DNA of 64,000 nucleotides from Flavobacterium sp. HSC-32F16 (GCF_024171645.1 NZ_JALKAC010000004.1:331395-395394), one strand, 5' to 3'. Positions 33,110 through 43,137 are shown, numbered from the stretch's first letter. The notes: a model not told the origin generated them from the sequence alone. Numbers and translations are program-made.

Positions 33110-33115
33110 GATTTG

Positions 33116-33745
33116 TTAGTTTTTGGTGTTAAACTTATTAATAGCTTCAATTTTATTACTTACTTGTAATTTTCTGTAGATATTGCCAATGTGTTTTTTT
33201 ACAGTGTCGATGGTTACATTTTTTTTATCGGCAATTTCTTTGTAGAGTAATCCTTGTGCCAGCAGTTCAATAACTTCTTTTTCTGTTGGGGTAAGTAAGG
33301 CTGTACTTTGAACTTGTACTTTCGATTCCTGAAAATGCTGTAAAACACGCTTTGCGATAGCAAAACTCATTGGTGCGCCTCCATTATGTGCTTCTGTAAT
33401 GGCTTGGATAATTTTGGTCATCGGATCTCCTTTTACAAGATAACCGCTCGCACCGGCACGCAAGGCCGAAAAGATTTTTTCGTCGTTTTCGAAACTCGTA
33501 CACATTATAAAATTCGTTCCCGGCATTAATTCTCTTAATTCAAAAACGATATCAATTCCTGATAGGTCCTTAAGTTGAATATCCATCAAAACTATGTCTG
33601 GTTCTAAGGCTTCCAGTTTTTGTATTGCACTTTTTCCATTAAAAAACTGAGCTGTACATTCCATGTCTTTTTGAAAATCAATTATGTTTTTCAGCGCTTG
33701 ACTATAATTTTTATCGTCTTCTACTATGGCAACTTTTATTTTCAT
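33116..33745 (-). CDS. NarL/FixJ-type response regulator
   Basis: A 209-residue regulator: receiver domain (about 1-120; acidic pocket EDD at 9-11, phosphorylated Asp 55 in IVLMDIQLKD) and a C-terminal LuxR-type helix-turn-helix (about 145-205; LTPTEKEVIELLAQG, then IADKKNVTIDTVKKHIGNIYRKL). It is first in the operon regulator, two unknown genes, kinase. A palindrome ACCCTTTTGGGT sits upstream of it, and sites with CCCAAAAGGGT precede two other genes, probably its targets. Confidence 0.92.
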   Translation of the reverse strand: MKIKVAIVEDDKNYSQALKNIIDFQKDMECTAQFFNGKSAIQKLEALEPDIVLMDIQLKDLSGIDIVFELRELMPGTNFIMCTSFENDEKIFSALRAGASGYLVKGDPMTKIIQAITEAHNGGAPMSFAIAKRVLQHFQESKVQVQSTALLTPTEKEVIELLAQGLLYKEIADKKNVTIDTVKKHIGNIYRKLQVSNKIEAINKFNTKN

Positions 33746-33790
33746 GGTCCTACATTTTCATCACAAAGTTGGATAATATGCCATTGACTG

Positions 33791-33814
33791 CAATTACCCT
33801 TTTGGGTGATATTT
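33791..33814 (-). promoter_or_regulatory. CCCAAAAGGGT site before the response-regulator gene
   Basis: The minus strand reads ATATCACCCAAAAGGGTAAT followed by TG. A weaker -7 box CAACTTTG lies about 19 bases further on. It suggests autoregulation. Confidence 0.6.
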
Positions 33815-33874
33815 TGAAATAAAGCTTAACGTGGATAAACTTACAAAAAAATAAAGAAGAATGTAAGAAAAAAA

Positions 33875-33925
33875 ATATCACCCAAAAGGGTAATTGATTG
33901 GTGTAGTGATCTCTAAATACATTTG
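33875..33925 (+). promoter_or_regulatory. CCCAAAAGGGT site plus promoter for the 33954 gene
   Basis: ATATCACCCAAAAGGGTAAT (33875-33894) runs into TTG (33894-33896), which serves as -33. After 21 bases comes TACATTTG (33918-33925). The same site and spacing occur at 49375-49425. Confidence 0.75.
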
Positions 33926-33953
33926 ATGCGTTAACTAAAAAACATTAGAAATC

Positions 33954-35237
33954 ATGAAAACAACCTTATTTATTTATTTTTTATTTTTTGGATTTATAGG
34001 CTATAGTCAAGATGAAGACAGCCGAATAGTTACTAAAATTATTGAAATCGATTTAAGCGATCCTAATTTAAATAGCATTAAAATGTGTAATGATGTAGGA
34101 TGTACGCCTGTAAGAAAAAAAAACTGGCTTTCTGCAAAATGTAGTGAAATGATCGCGGTTAAATTATTAAACGCTAATCCTTTTAAATATATTTATAAAA
34201 TTGATACTCAAAATATCTCTTTTTATGATGAAGGAGCTGAGATGCGAAAGTCAGTTGATAATGCTTCGGAAAAAGCTGCAAAAGTAGAGAAAGAAGGTTT
34301 ACATGGGGATACAATTGTAATTCGAGAAGTTGAAGCAGATAATTTTAGGATAAATAATATATTAGATCATATAAATGGAGAGATTAGAAATTTTTCTACA
34401 ACTTTACAGCAAAAAAATACTTTTGTTGAAGCTGACTATCTTAAGAGACAAGAATTGCGCAGTGCGACAGAAGATGAGCTGGCTAAAATTTTAAAATTAC
34501 TAAATGATTTAGAGAAGAATAACAATGATGCTTATGCAAGTACATATGATTTGTTAAACGCAACCAAACAGAAAGCCTTCGAAACCCTCCAAACGATTAT
34601 ACAAAAATTTTACATTACTGATTTAGCTGTCTACACACTTCCTATTGATGTACAAGGTAAAAATATTGATGCTGTAGAATTTAAATTACGTAGATTTTAT
34701 AAAGATACAGAAAAAGAAGATCTTAGTTTTGCTTCAAAACCTTACAATGTCTGGATAAGAAAGGGTTTAAAAATTGACGTAAGCGCCGGATTATTTTTTA
34801 CTTCGCTTTACGATTCAGAACTTAGTACAAAAGACGATCCAGCCATTGCAGGCAATAAAATTATTACTTTAAAAAATGGTGGAGATTACGATTTAGCATT
34901 CGGTTCGACAATCAATACTTATGTTCGAATGAATTCCTGGATTGTGCCAACACTTAATTTTGGTGCTGTAATTACACAAAATGAAAAATTACAAGTGCTT
35001 TTAGGAGTTGGAGCTATATTAGGTAAACAAGAACGCATTATTTTTTCTACAGGTTTTTCTATGGGAAAAGTCACTAGAATTGCAGATTCTTACCAAGTTG
35101 GCGGTTCTTATAATCTGGGCAATTCCGGAGATGTTGCTACACAGAACCAGTTTAAATTTGGACACTTTTTTGGAATTACCTACAATTTAACCAAAGTTAA
35201 AAAAATAAGCCTTGATAAAGGAATAGAGCAACAATAG
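33954..35237 (+). CDS. exported protein with C-terminal outer-membrane-like strands
   Basis: A 427-residue protein with signal peptide MKTTLFIYFLFFGFIGYSQ. The middle (about 60-210) is helical and coiled, and the last 150 residues show alternating strands with glycine turns (LKIDVSAGLFFTSLYDS, WIVPTLNFGAVITQ, FKFGHFFGITYNL), as in small beta-barrel proteins. I do not know the family. It is preceded by a complete CCCAAAAGGGT site and promoter, so it is a likely target of the adjacent response regulator. Monocistronic, with a terminator at 35250. Confidence 0.75.
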   Translation: MKTTLFIYFLFFGFIGYSQDEDSRIVTKIIEIDLSDPNLNSIKMCNDVGCTPVRKKNWLSAKCSEMIAVKLLNANPFKYIYKIDTQNISFYDEGAEMRKSVDNASEKAAKVEKEGLHGDTIVIREVEADNFRINNILDHINGEIRNFSTTLQQKNTFVEADYLKRQELRSATEDELAKILKLLNDLEKNNNDAYASTYDLLNATKQKAFETLQTIIQKFYITDLAVYTLPIDVQGKNIDAVEFKLRRFYKDTEKEDLSFASKPYNVWIRKGLKIDVSAGLFFTSLYDSELSTKDDPAIAGNKIITLKNGGDYDLAFGSTINTYVRMNSWIVPTLNFGAVITQNEKLQVLLGVGAILGKQERIIFSTGFSMGKVTRIADSYQVGGSYNLGNSGDVATQNQFKFGHFFGITYNLTKVKKISLDKGIEQQ

Positions 35238-35249
35238 TTCTCATTTGTT

Positions 35250-35278
35250 AAATCGCCCAATTAGCTGGGCGATTTTTG
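35250..35278 (+). terminator. intrinsic terminator
   Basis: AAATCGCCCA (35250-35259) pairs with TGGGCGATTT (35266-35275), followed by T. Confidence 0.87.
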
Positions 35279-35433
35279 TATTCTCTTCATGTAATAATAA
35301 TTCTAATCATAATAAAATACATTTCGGATTTTTACTACAAAATCAGGTATTTCTACGCTGTTTCAAAATCTTCATTAATTCTACATTTGATTGTTATATC
35401 AAATAATTGATATTGAATAAATTAAGTTTAGAA

Positions 35434-36375
35434 ATGAAAGAATGCAGTAAAGCCATATTGACATTTTCTTTTGTGTTGATTACTACAATTTTGTTTTCTC
35501 AAAATGAACAATTAATCATTGGGAGAACAACAGGCAAACTCATTCTTACCAACAACGCCGAAATTAGAACCTTTGGCTTTGCCAACTCACTTTCCGGACA
35601 AATTACTTTTCCGGGATCTTCGGTTGAGGTAAAAGTGGGAGACACGGTAAATATTGATTTCTGGAATATTTCGCAAGGCAATCCGGTTTCTTTACACTGC
35701 AAAGAAATTGAGTTTACACAACGGGATAAAGAAAATGAAATCCTGAAAATAAAAGAACCGGTTCATCATATGGAACATGGTTTTTATTCTTTTCAGGCAA
35801 AAAAAGCAGGAACGTATTTGTATTACAGTCCTGAAAATTATCCGTTTAATCTTCAGGCCGGAATGTTTGGTGTTATCATTATTCGGCCAAAAGAAAACGA
35901 TTCTTTACAAAAAAAGCCTTTCCGCGAAATACTTTGGTGCAGTAACGAATTAGATCCAATATGGCATACTGATTCGATTATGGGAACCGAATACGATTCG
36001 TCTAATAAACCTATAATCCTGCCTGATTTCAAACCAGATTACTTTCTTCTTAACGGAGAAATAATCCAAAACAAAAAAGGGCTGCAATCATTAGAAAATA
36101 AAAACGAAACCATACTTCTTCGTCTTGTAAATGCCGGTTTATACCAGCACGAAATTGTATTTCCGATAAATACAAAAATTCAGTTAGTAACCGGAAACAG
36201 CGCTAATTTAAAATTACTGCCAAAAGGATATAAAGTACAGCTTGGCTCAGGCGAATGTCTGGAATTGTATGCGTTTTTGGGTGAAACGGCCGAAAAAGAA
36301 AAAATTATCTATCGGTTTATAGATCCCAAATCAAAAAAACTTCGAAGCAAAGCCGTTATTCCGGTTTTCTACTAA
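35434..36375 (+). CDS. exported cupredoxin-like protein lacking usual copper ligands
   Basis: A 313-residue exported protein started at 35434 (MKECSKAILTFSFVLITTILFSQ); an in-frame TTG at 35407 is less likely. Two cupredoxin-like beta domains are suggested: one about 25-160 (VKVGDTVNIDFWNIS, KKAGTYLYYSP, GMFGVIIIRP), one near the C-terminus (LLRLVNAGLYQHEIVF). The layout is that of a shortened multicopper oxidase, but the HxH and HCH copper signatures are absent, so it may be an inactive relative or a helper. It starts a three-gene set with a Cys-rich protein and a tyrosinase. Confidence 0.65.
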   Translation: MKECSKAILTFSFVLITTILFSQNEQLIIGRTTGKLILTNNAEIRTFGFANSLSGQITFPGSSVEVKVGDTVNIDFWNISQGNPVSLHCKEIEFTQRDKENEILKIKEPVHHMEHGFYSFQAKKAGTYLYYSPENYPFNLQAGMFGVIIIRPKENDSLQKKPFREILWCSNELDPIWHTDSIMGTEYDSSNKPIILPDFKPDYFLLNGEIIQNKKGLQSLENKNETILLRLVNAGLYQHEIVFPINTKIQLVTGNSANLKLLPKGYKVQLGSGECLELYAFLGETAEKEKIIYRFIDPKSKKLRSKAVIPVFY

Positions 36376-36392
36376 TATTAAAACAAAGCCTC

Positions 36393-36821
36393 ATGAAAAA
36401 ACTATTACTTAACCTAATTATTCTGCTTTATTTTTCTTTCTCGTCGGCACAGACTAAACCTACTTTTCTGGTAGTTGGAAATGCAACGAATAAGGAAAGC
36501 GTCTTAAAAAACAAACGACTTGATATTTCTAAAATCAAAGTCGAAAATATATCCAATGAACCTATATATCTGGTGTGGGAAACGGTTTCGAATACTTTTC
36601 CTAAAGAATGGGACTGCTCAATGTGCCAGCACGGCGCCTGTCAGATTGGAATTCCAAAAGGCTCTGCTTTTAGCAAACTCAATGCAGACCAGCAGGGATT
36701 TATTGCCATTCATGTAATTCCTTCTAATAAAAAAGGAAACGGCATTGTAAAATTCAAAATCTACGATAAAGCCAATCCCGATTATGCCCAAATTCTAACC
36801 TTCGAAGTAGATGTACTTTAA
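36393..36821 (+). CDS. exported small beta protein with CxxC-x4-C
   Basis: A 142-residue exported protein: signal MKKLLLNLIILLYFSFSSAQ, then an immunoglobulin-like strand pattern resembling DUF1573-type domains. A cysteine cluster, WDCSMCQHGACQIG (CxxC-x4-C), could bind copper. It lies 17 bases after the cupredoxin-like gene and 39 before the tyrosinase. I infer a copper-handling or maturation partner of the tyrosinase, like the caddie proteins of actinobacterial tyrosinases but unrelated in sequence; this is inference. Confidence 0.6.
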   Translation: MKKLLLNLIILLYFSFSSAQTKPTFLVVGNATNKESVLKNKRLDISKIKVENISNEPIYLVWETVSNTFPKEWDCSMCQHGACQIGIPKGSAFSKLNADQQGFIAIHVIPSNKKGNGIVKFKIYDKANPDYAQILTFEVDVL

Positions 36822-36860
36822 CCCAATAAACAAATCAATATTAACCTTAAACTAAGTAAA

Positions 36861-38342
36861 ATGGAAAAGAAAATTACCTTATTTTTTATTATTCTGATTA
36901 CGGCTTTTTGCTATCCTCAGAATAAAAATGGTGTACAATTTGTACGGAAGAATGCCAACTCGCCCGAAGCAAAAGCAGATCTTGAGGCTATGAACACGGC
37001 TTTTAAAAAAATGCGCGAAATGGGCTGTGAAAAAGGCTTAAGCTGGTATTATCAGGGAGCTATTCATAACATTCCGCCTGTGATTAATGGAAAAAATAAT
37101 TTATGTCCTGAATATCAAACCATGAAAGATAAATTATGGGCTTGGAGCGATTGCACGCACGACAGGTCAGTAAATGCGTCGCTGAATTTTTTGTTATGGC
37201 ACAGGATGTACATTTGGTATCTGGAAAAAATTGTACGTGAGCTTTCGGGCAAAAAAGATTTTGCTTTGCCATACTGGAATTACGGAAGCATTGAAAAAAC
37301 CGATAATTTTATGGCAGAGCCAATAAGAGATAAATCGGGTTCTTTGTATATAGCTTCGCGATACAGTATTTTGAACAACGGACAGTCAATTCTTCCGGGA
37401 CAGGTAAATCAGATTCAATTATCACTTAATGAATTAAAAACCAATCCTTCGTTTACAGGAAATGCAGGATTCAGCGAAAATCTGGAACAAGCACCGCATG
37501 GTTTCATGCACAACCTGATTGGAGGCGGATATGCTAAACCAAGTGAAAGCTATTATAATGAAATTTACCAGAAACAAAATTTCTCAGGTTTAATGGCTAA
37601 TGTGCCTTCGGCGGGATTTGATCCGGTTTTTTGGCTGCACCACAGTATGATTGACCGTATTTGGGAATCATGGGATGTTTCGATTTACGGACAGCGCCCA
37701 ACTTTAGAACAGTTAAAAGCCAATCCGTGGCCTTATGAATTTATTGCGCCAAACGGAGATCATATCACATACACGATGGAGGAAGTTTACAATATTGTTT
37801 TTAATTTGGATTATAAATACGATACCCTGCTTTACGGTTCTAAAGCTCCAGTTTTGGCCGGAAAAGGTCCAAAAGGAGAAAGTGCAAAAAAAGCCGTTTC
37901 ATTTCAGGATTCTAAAGAAAAAGTAATCTGGGAACAAAAAATTGGAAAACCAATCGAAGGCACTGGTTTTACTCATAAAGTAGCTTCTAATTTTGCCCAA
38001 AACACCAATAAAATTTTTAAAAGTGCCGTAAATGCTAAAATAGTATTGAATTTAGATGTCGTTGTGTACAAAGAACCAAAGGATTATTATACGGTTTATC
38101 TTCGTTATCCGGGTAAAGAAGATGAATATGTAGGAACGATGACTTTCTTTGGCGTAACCCATGAACACGGAACCGGCGAAAATCACGAACTGGCAGAAAC
38201 AGGAGTCAAACTAAATTTCTCGTATTATATTTCAGATGATTTGTCGAAATCAGATGTGAACTTTGATATTATTATTAAAAAGACTGGACAAGGAGATGCA
38301 AAAGTTACTCTTGAAAAAATCAGCGTAGCCCAGATTAACTAA
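36861..38342 (+). CDS. exported tyrosinase-family copper oxidase
   Basis: A 493-residue type-3 copper protein with signal peptide (MEKKITLFFIILITAFCYPQ). The CuA region has HDRSVNASLNFLLWHRMYIWYLE and the CuB region has PHGFMHNLIGG and DPVFWLHHSMIDRIWESW. The C-terminal third (about 350-493) is a beta domain like that of polyphenol oxidases. Family enzymes hydroxylate phenols and oxidise catechols, leading to melanin-like pigments. The two preceding genes look like export or copper partners. The hairpin at 38371 ends the set. Confidence 0.9.
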   Translation: MEKKITLFFIILITAFCYPQNKNGVQFVRKNANSPEAKADLEAMNTAFKKMREMGCEKGLSWYYQGAIHNIPPVINGKNNLCPEYQTMKDKLWAWSDCTHDRSVNASLNFLLWHRMYIWYLEKIVRELSGKKDFALPYWNYGSIEKTDNFMAEPIRDKSGSLYIASRYSILNNGQSILPGQVNQIQLSLNELKTNPSFTGNAGFSENLEQAPHGFMHNLIGGGYAKPSESYYNEIYQKQNFSGLMANVPSAGFDPVFWLHHSMIDRIWESWDVSIYGQRPTLEQLKANPWPYEFIAPNGDHITYTMEEVYNIVFNLDYKYDTLLYGSKAPVLAGKGPKGESAKKAVSFQDSKEKVIWEQKIGKPIEGTGFTHKVASNFAQNTNKIFKSAVNAKIVLNLDVVVYKEPKDYYTVYLRYPGKEDEYVGTMTFFGVTHEHGTGENHELAETGVKLNFSYYISDDLSKSDVNFDIIIKKTGQGDAKVTLEKISVAQIN

Positions 38343-38367
38343 AAATAATTCGATACCAATAAAAACC

Positions 38368-38404
38368 AAAACCCTGCAAATACCAATTTGCAGGGTATTT
38401 TTTT
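38368..38404 (+). terminator. intrinsic terminator of the tyrosinase set
   Basis: ACCCTGCAAA (38371-38380) pairs with TTTGCAGGGT (38387-38396), then eight T. Confidence 0.88.
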
Positions 38405-38671
38405 AGTACAAAACACTACTTTTAATTCGTAAGATTTTTTAACACTTAAAAGATATTCTTTTAAAGAAAACTTGTTTTAAAATTCTTATTTTACGAATTG
38501 AAAATAAAAGTATGTAAAGAGGAATAGAAGTACATGAGGAAAGGATTTACATCACAAAAAATATTTTAGCCAGATAAAAAACGACGTTTTTTTGCCGCAA
38601 AACCCCGCCATTGTTTTACAATTTATACGATACTATTTAGAAAATAACACTTGTTTACACTATAAAAAATA
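38405..38671. other. gene-free AT-rich spacer
   Basis: After the terminator I see no gene, repeat or clear TAnnTTTG box in this stretch before the WGR gene. Confidence 0.5.
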
Positions 38672-41600
38672 ATGAAAAAAAGTCTTAAATACATCGACGG
38701 AACTTCGGATAAGTTCTGGGAAATCGAAGTTTCAGGATCAGATTACACCGTGACTTACGGTAAAAACGGAACATCGGGAACTACGCAGACGAAAAGCTTC
38801 GGATCTAACGAAGAATGCCTGAAAATGGCCGAAAAAGTATTGGCCGAAAAAATAAAAAAAGGATATTCTGAATCTGGTGAAGTAGAGGTGGTTTCGAAAC
38901 CAAAATCGGCGAAAGCCAAAAACTCAGATGAGGTTATTGAAGAATATGACAGTATTATAAAATCTAAAAAGATTGCGCTGTTGCTCCCGTTCTTAAAAGA
39001 AAAATCAAAAGGCAATATTGAAGCTTTAAAAAAGCACATCAAAAAATGCAAACGGTACTGGATGACGTATACTGATTTGTCTAAAGATCCGGGTTATGTA
39101 AAAAAAAACAAACACGATTATGGCTGGGGCCGACGAGGCGATATTTTTCAATATGATATTATCACCCTGAGCGCCATTGCTTTATTTGATAAAACTGATA
39201 TTAATTCCTGGGATGAAGCCCTGCAATTACTTAACGATCTGGATATAAAACCTGAGGTGTTAGAAATTTTACTTTGGGCAAAACCAAACTGGCTGGAAAT
39301 TTTTATTCTGGACAAAGTAAAAAGGCAGGATTGGGTTAACTTTAATTATTTTAATCTGAGGAAATTGGAAGACGAAGGATTGCTGCAATTTAATCCTGAA
39401 TTATATGCTTTGAGTCTTGCCGGGACCAATGAGTGGCGTGCCAGAGTGAAAACCAGGGAATTTATCAATATAATTGTAAATGATAAAACAGGATATCAAA
39501 GAGATATTCCTGAATTATTCAATTATGAAACGATACTTCATAACAGTTTTTTCCGTGATAATGATAAACAAAAATATGACGAATTCCAGACCTGGAGTAT
39601 TGTCTACAAAACATTATTAGACGAGAAAAAAATGGAGCGCAGTTTCTTTATCGAAAATGCCATCCAGATTCAAACTAAAGAATGGAACAATAACCTGAAA
39701 TCGTTTTTTAAAAAAAGAATCGAAGAATTTCAGGCAGCAGAAGATGAACTAATCGTTTTTCAGGAAAATATATTTTCATTTTTACACAACGCATATCCGC
39801 CCATAACGAGTTACGGAATCGAATTGATAAAGAAAATCTACAATCATCCAAAATTCAAAACCAAATCATTTTTAGAATGGCTGGAACCTTTAATGATGCG
39901 CGGCGACTGCAAAGCGGCAATAAAAAGCGTTCTTCCGGTTTTAGAAAAAATAAGCAAAGCCAATCCGAAAGTAAACAATCAAATTGCTTCAATTCTGGCC
40001 GATGTTTATGTAATTTCTGATTTGACTTTACAGGAAAAGGTTTCGAAAATTATTCTGAAAACGGGGTCTGTAAAAGATAAAGTTTTAAAAGAAAAACTGA
40101 ATTCGTATGTGACTTTAATGCAGGGAAATATAAAATCAGGATTAAGTCAGTTTTTAGATGAAGAAGCTTTAACGGTTGATCATGATACTTTAGAAGAATA
40201 TCATTTTGAGCCTAAAAAAGAAGCTTTGCTTTTAGAAGAAGTACAGCTTCCAAACGACTGGAATGACATTGTATTTCAGTTTGGAAATTTCATAGCCTCA
40301 GAAGAAACTCTGGATACCGAAATTTTAATGAATACCTATATTCAGCAGCGAGATTTGTTTCCGGAAGATTACAAAACACAGTTGCAGCCGTATGAAAAAC
40401 AACTTCAAAAACATTATTTTGAAGCTTCGCATAAAAATGTGATGAAGGTATTTTTGACTGAGAAAATAGCCAATATTGACAGCAAATTTGATAGTCGTTT
40501 CAAACATTATTCAAAAATAAATACCAGTTTTTTAATCAAACCTTTATTAGAAAAAGTGCAGGAGAAGATGGAATCAAAATCGAAGCTTCCGCTGCTTTCT
40601 TTTCCAAGTCACAAACCGTATTGGGTAGCTCCAAAAGTTTTACTGGAAAGAGTGATTCAATATCAAAAAAATAACGAAGAAATTGATTCATTAGATCTAG
40701 CCATTGCAATGGCGCGTATGCCGAGAGAAAATGTCGAAGAAGCCATTCCGTTATTAGGTCAGGTTGAAGGAGAAATGAAATCGCTTTTAACATTCTGCCT
40801 TGGTGTAGATGAAAAACTAAATTTAAATTCTACGAACTTATTCTCAAAAGCGCTGGCTGTTTTAGGAAAAACGACTAAAGAAACCGGAAATTTATCACTT
40901 TGGGCAACAGCAGCAAGAACTTTTTATCCAAATGATACTTTTACAGAATTTGAAAACACCTATTTAAAAAACATTCCGTTTGTGGTTTCACCGTTTATTC
41001 CAGAGATAAAATTTAAAGAAAAATGGAACGAATGGACGAATTATCAAACCAAAGAAAAAGAAAGAACGCCTTCTTGGTACGAGCTGAAATTTGATCTGCC
41101 GAATTATACCAAAATTCCAAACTATTTATTGTACAGTCAGGATATTTATGATCGCGGCAATGGGTGGGATTATTTAGTAAATTACGCCGGAAATACGTAT
41201 TACTGGCATAGTTTAACGCCGCAAAATTCGGATGCACTTGCTTTAACTTTATTGCAGAATTGTGCTACCGGAGACGGTTCTAAACCTGAATTAAAAGGAT
41301 TTTTGGACGTAATGAACCGACCGGAATTTAGATCTTCTGAAATTACGCAGGTTTTATTTGCTGCCTGTTTTTTTCAGGAAAAGAAAGATTTAAGATTACT
41401 GGCATCTGAAGTTTTAATAAATTTAATAGAAAAACAAGCTATTGATATTGAGGGATTTGCTGAAAAAGCATCCAGACTGGCTTCAGAAAAATATGGTGTT
41501 TTCTTAAGATTTTCGGACGGAATAGCAGCTTTAAAAGATATTTCACCGCTTCATAATAATGCTTTATTGAAATTGTTTAACGCATTCTTTGAAAACCTTG

Positions 41601-41764
41601 ATTTAAAAGACAAACTGCCGACTAATTTCAAAAAAATGGCAGAAAATTATGTTGATATTTTAACGAAAACCAATCAAAAGCCTACGCCAAAAGCAATTGC
41701 GTTTTTTGAACAATGGAAAGATAATACAGCGCTTAAAACATTAGTGAAGCAGATTTTAAAATAA
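38672..41764 (+). CDS. WGR-domain large helical protein (YehI/MolR-like)
   Basis: A 1030-residue protein. The N-terminal 70 residues are a WGR domain (KYIDGTSDKFWEIEVSG, VTYGKNGTSGTTQTKSFG), a nucleic-acid-binding fold known from PARPs and bacterial proteins. The rest is helical and repeat-like, with no catalytic motif that I see. The pattern resembles E. coli YehI/MolR, encoded with an AAA ATPase, a vWA protein and a SWIM protein (YehQ). Here only the SWIM gene follows, five bases downstream. Role unknown; a nucleic-acid stress complex is a reasonable guess, given the RNA-repair genes nearby. Confidence 0.75.
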   Translation: MKKSLKYIDGTSDKFWEIEVSGSDYTVTYGKNGTSGTTQTKSFGSNEECLKMAEKVLAEKIKKGYSESGEVEVVSKPKSAKAKNSDEVIEEYDSIIKSKKIALLLPFLKEKSKGNIEALKKHIKKCKRYWMTYTDLSKDPGYVKKNKHDYGWGRRGDIFQYDIITLSAIALFDKTDINSWDEALQLLNDLDIKPEVLEILLWAKPNWLEIFILDKVKRQDWVNFNYFNLRKLEDEGLLQFNPELYALSLAGTNEWRARVKTREFINIIVNDKTGYQRDIPELFNYETILHNSFFRDNDKQKYDEFQTWSIVYKTLLDEKKMERSFFIENAIQIQTKEWNNNLKSFFKKRIEEFQAAEDELIVFQENIFSFLHNAYPPITSYGIELIKKIYNHPKFKTKSFLEWLEPLMMRGDCKAAIKSVLPVLEKISKANPKVNNQIASILADVYVISDLTLQEKVSKIILKTGSVKDKVLKEKLNSYVTLMQGNIKSGLSQFLDEEALTVDHDTLEEYHFEPKKEALLLEEVQLPNDWNDIVFQFGNFIASEETLDTEILMNTYIQQRDLFPEDYKTQLQPYEKQLQKHYFEASHKNVMKVFLTEKIANIDSKFDSRFKHYSKINTSFLIKPLLEKVQEKMESKSKLPLLSFPSHKPYWVAPKVLLERVIQYQKNNEEIDSLDLAIAMARMPRENVEEAIPLLGQVEGEMKSLLTFCLGVDEKLNLNSTNLFSKALAVLGKTTKETGNLSLWATAARTFYPNDTFTEFENTYLKNIPFVVSPFIPEIKFKEKWNEWTNYQTKEKERTPSWYELKFDLPNYTKIPNYLLYSQDIYDRGNGWDYLVNYAGNTYYWHSLTPQNSDALALTLLQNCATGDGSKPELKGFLDVMNRPEFRSSEITQVLFAACFFQEKKDLRLLASEVLINLIEKQAIDIEGFAEKASRLASEKYGVFLRFSDGIAALKDISPLHNNALLKLFNAFFENLDLKDKLPTNFKKMAENYVDILTKTNQKPTPKAIAFFEQWKDNTALKTLVKQILK

Positions 41765-41769
41765 AGAAA

Positions 41770-43098
41770 ATGACAGATTTAGAATATAATTATAAAGGAG
41801 TTTCGACTTACAGTAAAACAAAAGGCATCAATAATTTGGTTTTGGCACATCAAACCGAAATTGAAGAAGTCAATACTATTCCGTGTTTTTTCTGGGGAAG
41901 TTTGACGGATCCTTATGTTACGGCGAAATGCTGGAGTACGATTGCAAAAGTGGTTCGTTCGAGTTTTGGCCCAATTCCGCCAAGTCTTCGCGATCCAATT
42001 GTTTCTGCAGGTTCAGAAAGACTTCGCTTTGAAGGATTTTCGTCCTGTAACGGAGTTTATGTAAGACTAGACATGAAACCCGAAGCCGTTGACGGTGAGT
42101 TTATTGCAAACGGAACGACAAACGTAGACTTCAACGACCCAATGCTGAATGCTTTGAATGCTATTCAGAAAAACGAAAAAGTAACACTTGCAGTTGGTCA
42201 GCAGGATGTTCAGGTAATTACCAGCAAAGCAAAAGTGGTCGAGAAAAAAGTGACGCTGCCAATGCGCTGGATAAAAGGCTTAACAAGCGTTCAGTTGTAT
42301 TTGGCCGATATGGATTTAAAGTTCGAATTGAATAAAATCCAAACCATTCAGCTTTTTCAAAGTCTGCCAAAAGGAAATGTAAAAGGTGATTTTTTCATAA
42401 CCAAAAGAGCCGGAAAATTTATGTTTTCGACCTTAGCAGCAGCAGACAGTGTTAGAATTGGCGGTGTACAAAGATTACGTTTATTAGAAGGTATTCTGGC
42501 AATTGTAGATAAGATTTTTATTTATGAATCTGATGATAAACAAACTTGTGCTGTGGTATGTGAATTTGGAAAAATGCAATTATTAATGGCTTTTTCGCCA
42601 GATTCGTACCGCGGATTTTCGGGTGAAGGAAATGTACTCGAAACCATGAGCGAAAACCTGCCGATAGAATGGGTTTACGGATTAAACAGTTTATTAAAAT
42701 CAAATGAAATGTTTGACCCAACTATGCTTTCTATAGAAAATGATATTGATTTTGGAACAATGGATAATCTGACTTCCAATTTATCTTCAATGGGATTATT
42801 AGGTTATGATTTAAGCGAAAAAGCACATTTTTACCGCCGCCTCCCTTTTAAAACGGAACGTATTTTATCTTTAAATCCGAGGTTGAAAAATGCCAAAAAA
42901 CTAATCGATAACGAAGAAGTTGAAATAGTAGAACGAAAAGCCAATTATATCGAAGCGAAAGTAAAAGGTTCAGGCGTGTTGCATAAAGTAATTATTGACA
43001 ATGCTTCACAAAGATGCACCTGTGATTGGTTTACGGCTTATCAGGGAAAAAGAGGAATCTGCAAACATATTTTGGCAGTAAAAATGACTATTTCATAG
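41770..43098 (+). CDS. SWIM zinc-finger protein
   Basis: A 442-residue protein whose C-terminus has a SWIM zinc finger, CTCDWFTAYQGKRGICKHILAV (CxC...CxH, about 416-440). SWIM fingers bind DNA or protein. The N-terminal 400 residues match no domain I know. Five bases after the WGR gene, so co-translated with it. The WGR plus SWIM pair recalls the yehI-yehQ cluster of E. coli without its MoxR and vWA members. Confidence 0.85.
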   Translation: MTDLEYNYKGVSTYSKTKGINNLVLAHQTEIEEVNTIPCFFWGSLTDPYVTAKCWSTIAKVVRSSFGPIPPSLRDPIVSAGSERLRFEGFSSCNGVYVRLDMKPEAVDGEFIANGTTNVDFNDPMLNALNAIQKNEKVTLAVGQQDVQVITSKAKVVEKKVTLPMRWIKGLTSVQLYLADMDLKFELNKIQTIQLFQSLPKGNVKGDFFITKRAGKFMFSTLAAADSVRIGGVQRLRLLEGILAIVDKIFIYESDDKQTCAVVCEFGKMQLLMAFSPDSYRGFSGEGNVLETMSENLPIEWVYGLNSLLKSNEMFDPTMLSIENDIDFGTMDNLTSNLSSMGLLGYDLSEKAHFYRRLPFKTERILSLNPRLKNAKKLIDNEEVEIVERKANYIEAKVKGSGVLHKVIIDNASQRCTCDWFTAYQGKRGICKHILAVKMTIS

Positions 43099-43137
43099 AT
43101 TTGAAAATCGAATTGATTTTTTAGATTTCCTGAAAAT

